NCBI GenBank assembly: GCA_019671005.1
Contig: CM033741.1
Span: forward strand, 2,666,001 to 2,730,000
Direction of reading: 5' to 3'
Length of the DNA stretch: 64,000 nt
Source of the DNA: Hibiscus mutabilis
Taxonomy: Eukaryota > Streptophyta > Magnoliopsida > Malvales > Malvaceae
Each line of letters opens with the position of its first letter. The stretch's first letter is position 1. A model generated the notes under the pieces. It had not been told where the DNA came from and ran no database searches. It saw only the letters and a list, made by a program, of their open reading frames with translations. The position numbers and the translations under genes were made by a program. Positions 24,836 to 35,399 of this stretch are shown here, piece after piece.

Positions 24836-27241
24836 TGGTATGCATTGCGGTCAGAAATCAGTTTAGGATCTGAACTGAATGTTTGTCTTGCCGATCAGCC
24901 TACAACATCTACTATTCCGCATGATAGTATTTCATTTCTCTCCAAAGCTACTCAAATTCTATGAATAGTGGATTCTGGTGCTACTGATCATATGACAGGA
25001 AACAAAATTGTGTTTTTGACTCTTACAAAACATCACAAGAAGCATATGAAGAGTGCAGATGGGTCATTGAGGAGGTGGTAGGGACTGGAACAGTCTTTCT
25101 TAATAAGGATATTGTGCTAAACTTTGTCCTTTATGCTCCTGATTTACAATGAAATCTTTTATCTGTTAGTAGATTGTGTAGTGATTTGCAGTGCTATACT
25201 AAGTTCAGTTTGCATGGTTGTATTTTTCAGGAAATGGATTCAGAGAAAGTAATTGGCAGTGCTAAGCTGTGTAGTGGACTATACCTCATTGAAGGCCAAG
25301 CACTTCCCAAGGGACAAGTCCTATCAAGTTGCACCCTCAATTCTGTTTGTTTTTCCTCCCAAATTTCTGGCTTAAGTTCCAATGAAATTTTGTTATGGCA
25401 TTTTCGCCTTGGACATCCTAATTTTTCTTATCTCCAAAAATTGTTTCCCAAATTATTCATTCGTAAAAATCCAGCATCTTTTACTTGTGATATATGACAG
25501 AATGTAAAACATATCTGAAACACTTATCCTCAATCGTCTTACACACCATCTCAACCTTTTTCCTTCATCCATAGTGACATTTGGGGCCCTTATAAAGTTA
25601 AGAATATCACTCGGAGTAGGTGGTTTGTATCCTTTATTGATGATCATTCTAGAACTACATGGACGCATTTAATGAAGGATAAATCTGAAACTGAGGGTAC
25701 ATTTAATAAATTCTACATGCTGATTGATACTCAATTTCACAACAAAATTCAAATTTTGAAAACTGACAATGAGAGTGAATTTTTTACTACTACTTTGGGA
25801 AATTTTCTTCAAGAGCGAGGTATTGTACACATTAGTTCTTGTGTGGATACTCCACGGCATAATGGAGTGGCCAAGAGGAAGAATAGACACCTTTTAGAGG
25901 TTGCTAGGTCATTGTTATTTTCTTCTAATGTTCCTAAGCATTTTTGGGGGAAGCCTTGCTTAATGCTACGTACCTCATTAATAGACTGCCCAGTAAAGTA
26001 TTAAAATTTCAAACTCCTAAGGAAGTTCTTCTTAAACAGTTTCCTTCTGTTAAACCTATGTCTTGTACATTACCTGTTAAATATTTGGATGTTATGTTTT
26101 TGTTCATATCCATAAGCAGTTTCGAAGTAAATTGGATCCTAGGGCTGTCAAGTGTATTTTTCTTGGGTATTCTCCTCTTCAGAAGGGTTATAAATGTTAC
26201 TCCCCTGTCACTTGTAAATTTTATGTTTTTATGGAAGGAACTAAGTGTCTATACAAGGAAGAAAAGGCCTACTTCACAGTAAAACAACACATCTTAGGAC
26301 TGCTCAAGAACTGGAACCAATTCCATTATCCTTGGAGGATGAAGAAGGTATGGAATCTATGAGTAATGATATTATTATCCCTTCAATTGATACATCTAAT
26401 CTACTTATTGCTCAAAGGAAATGTGTCAGGAAATGTATCAGTCATCCGATACAAAGGTATGTGGCCTATGGTAAGTTGATGCCTTCATTTAGAGCCTTCA
26501 CTGCCAGAATTGATAAGGTGCATATTCCTCAATCAGTACATGAAGCCTTGAAAGATCCAAAATGTAAGAAGGCTGTAGAAGATGAGATCAAGGCACTGGA
26601 AGCGAACAAAACCTGGGTTATGACTGATTTACCACATGGGAAGAGGGCAGTAGGCTGTAAATGGGTATTTACAGTCAAATATAATGCCGATGGGAGCATA
26701 GAAAGGTTCAAGGCTAGACTGGTGGCAAAAGGTGACCAGGACATGGACTGATTTTTTCTAAGAATGAGTCCAGATAAGTGGAAGTCTTCACGGAAGCAAG
26801 CTGAGCAGGAGAACTGACTAGTAGAAGATCCACCAGTGGATATTGTACTCGAGTTTGGGAAATCTAGTGACAGAGGAGCAAGAAACTATCAGTGGTCTCA
26901 AGGAGCAGTGCAGAAGCTGAGTTTCGAGCATTGGCACTTGGGATTTGTGAAGGGTTTTGGATACAAAGACTCTTGACTGAATTACAAATGAACCACAATG
27001 AACAGTTTGAACTTCATTGTGATAGCCAGTCAGCAATCAACATTGTAAAGAATGCAGTTCATTGTGATAAACCGTCACTTCATCTTTGAAAAGGTTACTA
27101 ATGGAACAATCAAGCTCAACTTTGTTCCAACTCACAAACAACTAGCTGATGTACTCACCAAGGCACTTCCAAGAACCACTTTTGATGATCTTACATCCAA
27201 GCTGGGACTCTACAACATATACTCACCAGCTTCAGGGAGAG

Positions 27242-27472
27242 TGTAGATTGTAAATATATACATATAAGTCTTATCTGACTTAGTGATAAGTTAAATCTTA
27301 TTTTATCTAAATTTAAATTTCTAATCTTTTAAATAATAGATAGAGATAGAGTCTAACTTAGCTAGGATTGTTGTAATTTAGTCCTATAAAAGGGACTCAC
27401 TTCTTTTCTGTAAATCAGGAATGAAACTAGAGAAAACATTTATTCTCTTCTACAAAACCTCTATTATTTACA
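27242..27472 (+). repeat. 3' LTR of Copia 1
   Basis: 231 bp, TGTAGATTG...TTTACA, preceded by the purine tract AGGGAGAG. It has an insertion containing AATAATAGATAGAGATAGAG relative to the 5' LTR. Confidence 0.9.
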
Positions 27473-27811
27473 AATACACAAAAACATCAGCTATAACAAA
27501 GTCAATCAAACAAGTTCAAGTAAGCATTGTTGAAACATACACAAGACATTATGGAAAATAAATGTTGTTTTTACCCTAAAAGCTCAACAAATGATAGCAT
27601 CTGCAATCTAGGTAAAAATTAGGGGAAAGGGAAATGATATATTCTAATATAAACACTAGAAACAAAGAACTCAAATCCTCATGGAATATAGCTTCCTACT
27701 TCACTAATAACCAGAGGAAATTAACCTGTAAAGTAACTAGAGCAATATTTAATCATGCAGCAAAACTCTAGATTATGCTGCCTCACGGAGTCACATAAAA
27801 AATAATATTAC
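27473..27811. other. No gene recognised
   Basis: Lies between the Copia 3' LTR and the first symplekin-like exon. The exon following residue Gln of LLARLVGQ would be expected here on the minus strand, but no match was read. Confidence 0.4.
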
Positions 27812-28772
27812 CTGACCAACCAATCGAGCAAGTAATATCATAAGCGTTTGGCTACAGTCTGACCAAAGAAGATGCAAGTATGATTCATAGATCTGTTGAG
27901 CAGCTGTTTTTCTCACTTTTTTCTGCTCTTTAGTTAGCTCAACATATAAAGGTAGCACAGGTAAATCTCGACGAGTCTCATCCACAGAAGATAAGTTAGT
28001 AGAAGCCAGAAAATTTTGTTCAAACTTAGGAAAAGATGATGCATCAATCTCATGTTTCACTTCAGCAACTACGTTCATCTCAGCTGAATCTTCATCATCT
28101 GTATCATGATTGGAAGAGGAATTGACCTCTAAAATGGGAACTATGTCTCCATCAGCTCTCAAAACTTCAGGAGTTGATTGTCAACACCAGGAACTGATGG
28201 ACCTTCTATATCCTTATAATAAATTTGTGCGTTAGACATCAAATGCAGAAGATTTTCAACAACACTGAAAGAGGCTTATCAAAAATAGAGTCAACAAACT
28301 CAACTTTTGCAGTGTCAGTTTCCTCTAGAACTAGTGAAGGCACTCCTCCACCAGGTACAACAGCTCGTGTGGATCTAGGTGGTCGGGGTCCTGAAAAAGT
28401 TAACAATTAACATCTGATAAATGGAACTATAGAAATATTTTTTCTGGGAAAGGTTAAAATATCCCAAAAGGCAAAAAATGATGATAGACAAAGCAATTAC
28501 CCTTCTTGGGGGTCTTGTTTGGTATCTGCAGTAATATTGACGGTGGATGTATTAGATATTGATGAAATAGTTGTAGTAGTTGAAGTAAAGGGCAACTGTG
28601 CTGTGGAAACAGGAGAGTGTAAAGAATTGTTGGCGCAGGAGGTGGCATAACTTGAGCCGAACTATTACATCAACTGCTTATTGAGGTTTAGGCAAAGTCC
28701 CAAGCCTTGTTAGTGGGGGAGGACCTTTAGGCAGATGCATCATATTGGCGGTGACAATATCAACCAACAGAA
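27812..28772 (-). pseudogene. Symplekin/ESP4-like pseudogene fragment A (middle of protein)
   Basis: Symplekin (ESP4/Pta1) is a scaffold of the nuclear mRNA 3'-end cleavage and polyadenylation complex. On the minus strand a first block (about 28772-28501) reads LVDIVTANMMHLPKGPPPLT, then after frameshifts STVNITADTKQDPQEG, and ends in a GT donor. A second block (28390-27812) reads VPGGGVPSLVLEETD, then shifts frame near 28268 and near 28165, then runs RADGDIVPILEVNSSS, LPVLPLYVELTKEQKK and SQTLMILLARLVGQ before a GT donor. These match, in order, a plant symplekin internal region of roughly 230 residues. The frameshifts make it a pseudogene. It is placed after, not before, the fragments at 29021-32640 that encode later parts of the protein. 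Confidence 0.75.
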
Positions 28773-29020
28773 ACATAGGCTATACACCTTTCACTGAAAG
28801 ATTTCTGAAAGATTTCTGAAAGATTGTTACCCTGCCTTTCAGGAAACATAGGCTATACACCTTTCACTGAGCTGATGCAAGGTTAAAAACCTTTCACAAG
28901 CTCAGTGAAGCTACATCAACCTGCCATAAACTAAAAACCAGATTACAAGGACAAGCAGTCTTCTCTAGTTTGGTCTTGATAATTAAATAATGAATAATAC
29001 AAAAAACAGACAAGATATAC

Positions 29021-30875
29021 CTGCTTTACAATTTTTTATGCTTGCCCATAAACATCAAATGAGAATTGAAGAAGACCAGGCGTCTGAAATGGAAAGAAAA
29101 AATCCATTAGACTTGAACAGACACCAAACCACACGTTATGGATGTGCTTGGTTAAGTAGAAAAGTAGAAATAAAATAAATTTTGAGTGTCCTCGGCAGAG
29201 AAGAAAACTGAGAGGAACAAAAAGAGATGGATGACCATCTTCCATCCTCATGCATAAAAACAAATCATTTCAATTTGGAGTGATAAGTGTAAAGAAAATG
29301 AGGGAGGAAGAGATGTAATTTAGTTCAAAATTATATATTTAAAAAAAATATTTTCTTTCCTCTCATTTTTTAACTCTACCAAACAATGAATGGGAAGAAA
29401 CTGCATTCTCTTTCATTTTTTCCATCTTTTCTACCAAGCACACTAATGGAAGGAAAAAAAATATTTTTCCATCTTTCCAATTTTCTTTCCACTCTACCAA
29501 CCAAAGCCTAAAACTGACAAAGAAACAGTCAACTGAAGCAAACCTTTGTGCATAAAGCAAAAAACAGAGACATGAGTTTTTTAGGTTCAGCAAATGACAC
29601 TACAGAAGCACTATTACTTGTTGATTCTGTGTTCGTGGAGTCAATTCCAGAAGAGCATGGCTCTAAGAGTTGGGAGGCAGAAGTAGATGTGTCCACGCTT
29701 CTCATCTGAGTAGAATTTTTAACAAGAAAAATAAAGGGAATATAAAAATTGAAACAAATTTAATACTGGAAAAAGGTCTAGATTTTTATGAACCGGGACA
29801 TTTCTGAATGTGTAGGTTGTATGTGTTATATAACTCCTTGGAGGTATGTACTAAATAATGGCTCAGGTTATCAAAGAAAGACATGCAAAAGAACTTGCAA
29901 TAGAACTTGATTGCGCGTAACACAGAAAGTTCATGTAGTTAAGCATATTCAAAATACAGACCTCACGAATAAACAAGAAGGATCGCTAATAACTTCTGCA
30001 CCAAACACCAACAAAACCCTAATCCAACTTTATCTCACATACTCATACTAACAGTAAAGTTCATATTAGTCACTAATAAAATGTTGAATTGAGCACACTT
30101 AGAAAAGCAAACAAGGAGCTTATAGAAGTTCCTCCATAACCTTCGTTTCATGACATTCATTAATGGACCCAGACTGAAAAAACTGTGCACCTGCAGCATG
30201 CTGATCCACAACAGAGAGCAACATATATGCTGCAAATTTCTCAATCCCCCCAAATATATAGTCGAGCTGATAAAGTTTGTTTGCTACCTGTGCAATATAA
30301 ACTTAGAAAAATCAGAAAGGACACATTTTTGCATAAGCCAAAATATTGAAAGGCTTTTATAGCAGATTCTATACCATCCGTATAGCTTTTCCCCGAATGT
30401 CATCTTGAGAATGAACAACAGACTACCGTCAGAGAACAAGTGACAAAGATAAGAAAACAATAAAAAGAGGGCATAAATAAAGCACAAAAACAATAGACGG
30501 TGCAAAATGTGGACCATTCTACCAGTAAAACATATGCAATAATAGTGGAAATTACGAAGAAAGATGACCAAAAACTGTAGATTAAATCATATAACCAGTG
30601 AATGTTTATACTAAAATATTTCCTTAGTGAATTAGCCTTCAACGCTATACTTAAAGGAGGTTTACCGATTATTTGGATGTCCCAAAATTAAACTCCACAC
30701 CACACCAAGGCCCTACGTCACACGCTCAGCAACACGAATCTATTTCCTAATAGCATCAAACACATTAGCATAGCAGTAATAGTGTCAAGGCAGAGTCAGG
30801 AAGGAATTGAACTTCACCAAGAACTCTACTGAATGACTTATCTAAGGCGGGAAAAGTATCCATCAAAGATTTGGC
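29021..30875 (-). pseudogene. Symplekin/ESP4-like pseudogene fragment B (later part of protein)
   Basis: Exon-like blocks in protein order on the minus strand: 30875-30666 (AKSLMDTFPALDKSFSRVLG, then in-frame stops, then ERVT*GLGVVWSLILGHPNN, GT donor); about 30424-30377 (VHSQDDIRGKAIRM); 30287-30137 (VANKLYQLDYIFGG, MLLSVVDQHAAG); about 29700-29580 (STSASQLLEP, SGIDS, SVVSFAE); and 29083-29021 (LLQFSFDVYGQA*KIVKQ, 21 codons including one stop). Splice-like AG and GT dinucleotides flank most blocks, so the copy arose from genomic DNA with introns and is not a retrocopy. Confidence 0.75.
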
Positions 30876-30939
30876 CTGCAGAAAAGTAAATTAGAAAAAG
30901 AAACAGTCAACTGAAGCAAACGTTTGTGCATAAAGAAAA

Positions 30940-32414
30940 AAACAAAGACAAGATTCTTTCAGCTTCAGCAAATGACACTACTGAAGCACTATTATTTGTT
31001 GATTTTGTATTCATGGAGTCAATTCCAGAAGATCAGGGCTCTAAGAGTTGGGAGCCAGAAGTGGATGTTTCCCCGGAAATATGTATCCGATATAATATTT
31101 TAAATATAAGAAAAAAGTTTGGAAATTTGAATATAAAAAATAAATCCAATATAAAAAATAAATCCAGCTAATAAAAATTAATCTTGGAAATGCTATAATA
31201 TAGTAAAAGTACTGCGATTTTCATTGTTTTTTCTTCTGTTTTTCAATTTTACCAAGCAATGAATACAAAAGAAATTAAAAGAATGACTTTTTTTCCAGCC
31301 AACTATTCCCCTTTCCAGCATTCCGCTTTTCTTTCTCGCGACAATCTAGAAATTTCAAAAGTAGGGAAACATATTAAGAAATGAAATCTTTAGAATCCAT
31401 GTTATGAGATGAAGTCAAAAGCAACAATACCCACGTTTCTAGTCCTCACAAATTATAAAGACCAGGGAACAAAAAAGACGGAAAATATTTTCTTTTAAAG
31501 TTGGTCAGTTTAACTCTGCTTGGAAATGCTACAATATAGTAAAAGTACTGGGATTTTCATCTTCTTTATTCTTCTTTCCATTTTTACCAAGCAATGGATA
31601 CAGAAGAAGTTAAAACAATGACTTTCTTTCCAGCCAACAATCAAGCAACTATTCCCCCTTTCCAGCATTCCACATTTTTTCCATTTTTACCAAGCAATGG
31701 ATACAGAAGAAGTTAAAACAATGACTTTCTTTCCAGCCAACAATCAAGCAACTATTCCCCCTTTCCAGCATTCCACATTTCTTTCTCATCAAGCAACAGT
31801 CTAAATAATTCAAAAAGCAGGGAATCGTTTTAAGAAATGAATTTTTTATATTCTATGTCATGAGAAGAAGTCAAAAGCAACAGTACCCATGTTTTTGGCA
31901 CTTGTATCCGAAAATATTATATGACCTGTATACGGGGATATAAACTTAGAAAACTCAGAAAGGACTCATTTTTGCATAAGCCAAAATCTTGAAAGGCTTT
32001 TATAACAGATTCTATACCATCCAGATAGCTTTTCCCCGAATGTCATCTTGAGAATGAACAACAGACTACCGTCAGAGAACAAGTGACAAAGATAAGAAAA
32101 CAACAAAAAGAGGGCATAGATAATGCACAAAAACAATAGATGGTGCAAAATGTAGACCACTCTAGCAGTAAAACATAGCGATAATAGTGGAGATTGCTAA
32201 GACAGATGATCAAAAACTGTAGATTAAATCATATAACCAGTGAATATTTATATACGTCACACGCTCAGCAGCACGAATCTATTTCCTAATAGCATCAAAC
32301 ACATTAGAATAACAGTAATAGTGTCAAGGCAGAGTCAGGAAGGAATGGAACTTCACCAAGAAGTCTACTGAATGACTTATCTAAGGCGGGAAAAGTATCC
32401 ATCAAAGATTTGGC
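30940..32414 (-). pseudogene. Symplekin/ESP4-like pseudogene fragment C (tandem copy of B)
   Basis: Repeats the exon set of fragment B about 1.5 kb to the right: the AKSL block at 32414-32250, the DDIRGKAI block at about 32062-32005 and the STSGSQLLEP block at about 31080-30955. Intron sequence between them is also near-identical (30300-30600 matches 31945-32246), showing segmental tandem duplication. The VANKLYQ exon is missing and its place is taken by the tandem repeat described at 31190. Confidence 0.72.
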
Positions 32415-34830
32415 CTGCAGAAAAGTAAATTAGAAAAAGAAACAGTCAACTGAAGCAAACGTTTGTGCATAAAGATAAAAACAAAGACAAGAGTCTTTCA
32501 GCTTCAGCAGATGACACTACCAAAGCACTATTATTAGTTGATTTTGTATTCATGGAGTCAATTCCAGAAGATCAGGGCTCTAAGAGTTGGGAGCCCGAAG
32601 TGGATGTGTCCCTGGAAATATGTATCCGATATAATATTTTAATATAAGAAAAAAGTTTGGAAAATTGGAGATATAAAATAAATCCAGCTAATAAAAACTA
32701 ATCTTGGAAATGCTATAATATAGTAAAAGTACAGCGATTTTCATTATTTTTTCTTCTGTTTTTCAATTTTACCAAGCAATGGATACAAAAGAAGTTAAAA
32801 GAATGACTTTTTTTTCCAGCCAACAATCAAGCAACTATTCCTCTTTCCAGCATTCGGCATTTCTCACAACAATCTAGAAATTTCAAAAGTAGGGAAACAT
32901 ATTAAGAAATGAAATCTTTAGAAAGTCAAAAGCAACAATACCCACGTTTCTAGCACTTGTATCTGAAAACATTTTAGGACATCTGTACGGGGATATAATC
33001 TTTTAAATATATGAAAAGAACTTGAAAAATGGACATATAAAATAAATTCAAGCTAATAAAAATCAATCCTCAAAAATTATAAAGACCAGGGAACAAAAAA
33101 GATGGAAAATACTTTCTTTTAAAGTTGGTCACTTTAACTCAGCATGGAAATGCTATAATATAGTAAAAATACTGCAATTTTCATCATCTTTCTTCTTCTT
33201 TCCAATTTTACCAAGCAATGGATAAAGAAGAAGTTAAAACAATGATTTTCTTTCCAGCCAACAATCAAGCAACTATTCCCCCTTTCCAGCATTCCACATT
33301 TCTTTCTCATCAAGCAACAGTCTTCTATGTCATGAGAAGAAGTCAAAAGCAACAGTATCCATGTTTTTGGCACTTGTATCCAAAAACATGACTTTCTTTC
33401 CGGCCAACAATTAAGAAACTATTCCCCCTTTCCGGCATTCCACATTTCTTTCTCATCAAGCAACAGTCTAAAAATTTCAAAAGCAGGGTAACGTTTTGAG
33501 AAATGAATTTTTTATATTCTATGTCATGAGAAGAAGTCAAAAGCAACAGTACCCATGTTTTTGGCACTTGTATCCAAAAATATTTTATGACCTGGCTACG
33601 GGGATATAATCTTTTAAAAATATGAAAAGAACTTGAAAAATTGGACATATAAAATAAATTCAGGCTAATAAAAATCAATCCTCTAAAATTATAAAGATCA
33701 GGGAACAAAAAAAGAAGGGAAATATTTTCTTTTAAAGATGGAAATGCTATGTACTGCGATTTTCATCATCTTTCTTCTTCTTTCCAATTTTACCAAGCAA
33801 TGGATACAAAAGAAGTTAAAACAATGACTTTCTTTCCAGCCAACAATCAAACAACTATTTCCCCTTTCCAGCATTCCACATTTCATTCTCATCAAGCAAC
33901 AGTCTAAAAATTTCAAAAACCAGGGAAACGTTTTAAGAAAAGAATTTTTTATATTCTATGTCATGAGAAGAAGTCAAAAGCAACAGTATCCATGTTTTCG
34001 GCACTTGTATCCGAAAACATTTTATGGCCTGGATACGAGATATAATCCTTTAAATATATGAAAAGAACTTGGAAAATTGAACGTCTCTCAAACTATAAAT
34101 ATCAGAGAACAAAAAAAGATGGAAAATATTTCTTTTAAAGTGTGTCACTTTAACTCAGACTTTTACTATATTATTGCATTCCCAAAGCTTTCTTCTTCTT
34201 TTCAATTTTACCGAGCAATGGATACAGAAGAAGTTCAAAGATTGATTTTCTTTCCAGCCAACAATTAAGCAACTATTCCCCCTTTTCCAGCATTCCACAT
34301 TTCTTTCTCATCAAGCAAGGGTCTAAAACTTTCAAAAGCAGGGAAACATTTTAAGAAATGAAATTTTTATATTCTCTGTCATGAGAAGAAGTCAAAAGCA
34401 ACAGTACCCATGTTTTTGTCACTTGTATCCGAAAACATTTTAGGACGTGAAAACGGGTGCATAATCTTTTAAATATATGAAAAAAAAAACTTAGAAAAGT
34501 GGACATATAAATAAATTCAGGCTAATAAAAATCAATCCTCTCAAATTATAAAGATCAGGAAACAAAAACAAATGGGAAATGTTTTCTTTTAAAGTTGGAT
34601 AAAAAAGTAGAAGTACATTTACTATATTATAGCATTTCCAATTTTACCAAGCAATTGATAAAAAGGAAGTTAAATGAATGATTTTCTTTCCAGCCAACAA
34701 TCAAGTAACTATTTCCCTTTCCAGTATTCCACATTTGTTTCTCATCAAGCAACAGTCTAAAACTTTCAAAAGCAGGGGAACGTATTAAGAAATGAATTTT
34801 TTTTTATGTCATGAGAACAAGATACATCAA
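31190..34830. repeat. Irregular tandem repeat field, about eight copies
   Basis: A unit carrying the landmark ACCAAGCAATGGATACA, followed by CAGCCAACAATCAAGCAACT, CCCTTTCCAGCATTCCACAT, GTCATGAGAAGAAGTCAAAA and GGCACTTGTATCCGAAAA, recurs with the first landmark near 31250, 31588, 31690, 32770, 33210, 33792, 34210 and 34646. Complete units are about 420-580 bp, others are truncated. Minus-strand open frames inside it repeat with the unit and have no known domain. It interleaves with symplekin fragments C and D, so both were amplified together at least once. Confidence 0.82.
32470..32640 (-). pseudogene. Symplekin/ESP4-like pseudogene fragment D
   Basis: A third copy of the STSGSQLLEP/SGIDSMNTKST exon, nearly identical to that in fragment C, with the same flanking sequence on its left. 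It marks the right end of the duplicated symplekin block. Confidence 0.65.
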
Positions 34831-35268
34831 TTTTCAATCACCTCTAAACTAGAGGAAACATGTATTATTCAGACATTTTTTCTTTTTGGAGTATCCATAT
34901 CCTATATCTATTCCCGACACATTCGGACATAAGAGTGAATCATATATGATCTTCCAAACATATCAAAATACGCTAAAAATTGAATAAACAGAGTCCGGGT
35001 ATCATAAGTAGAAACCTGAATATGCAGTTGAGCCGTCCCAATTAATCTTATCAAAGTATTCGATGAGAGCATAGGAATTTGTTACAATGTCGACAAAATG
35101 GCAATTTTTTCGCATATCTTGCACAAGAGCAAATCACAAGAAGGATTCAAGATTCAAGAATTAACATTATAAAAAAGAAACAGAAAGATTCAAAGCCCAG
35201 AAAGAAACATTAACAAATGATAGATCTTGAAACAAAGAAAAACAAGAAATGAGGGGAAAAGAACAGAC

Positions 35269-35388
35269 CTGTGTTGCGAACATAAGCTTTGACAGTGTAA
35301 CCACGAAAGAGAAGGTTCTTGACAAGGCATGAAGAAATGTATCCTGAAGCCCTAATTACGCACACGATTTCCCTTCTCCGGTGCTCAT
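35269..35388 (-). pseudogene. Orphan first exon of a cinnamoyl-CoA reductase-like (DFR/CCR family) gene
   Basis: From ATG at 35388 the minus strand reads MSTGEGK, shifts frame, then reads VCVIRASGYISSCLVKNLL and FRGYTVKAYVRNT to a GT donor after 35269. This is the N-terminal NAD(P)-binding end of the short-chain dehydrogenases related to cinnamoyl-CoA reductase and dihydroflavonol reductase. The nucleotide-binding glycine motif TGASGYIAS has become IRASGYISS. No second exon of this family was read to the left. The frameshift, the lost glycine and the missing remainder make it a relic. A stretch at about 34990-35110 (VDIVTNSYALIEYFDKINW) also looks protein-like but I cannot assign it. Confidence 0.55.
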
Positions 35389-35399
35389 AATCTTTATTT

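Larger units (their letters stand above)
24617..27472 (+). mobile_element. Defective Ty1/Copia retrotransposon 1
   Basis: 2856 bp between LTRs at 24617-24835 and 27242-27472, flanked by the 5-bp duplication AATAC (24612-24616 and 27473-27477). The interior keeps, in order: a protease-type motif VDSGATDHMTG (about 24969), the integrase zinc-region end and core (25390-26260; IHSDIWGPYKV, FIDDHSRTTW, HISSCVDTPRHNGVAKRKN), the start of reverse transcriptase (26570-26745; VGCKWVFTVKYNADGS, KARLVAKG) and RNase H (26900-27230; SSAEAEFRALA, LHCDSQSAI). Gag is absent and the catalytic middle of reverse transcriptase is deleted near 26745-26800. Several stops and frameshifts occur. It is immobile unless helped in trans. 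Confidence 0.93.

Noticed and set aside
33134..33916. Repeated minus-strand Cys-rich open frames
   Set aside because: They recur only because the underlying DNA repeat recurs; frames differ between units and there is no start or domain.
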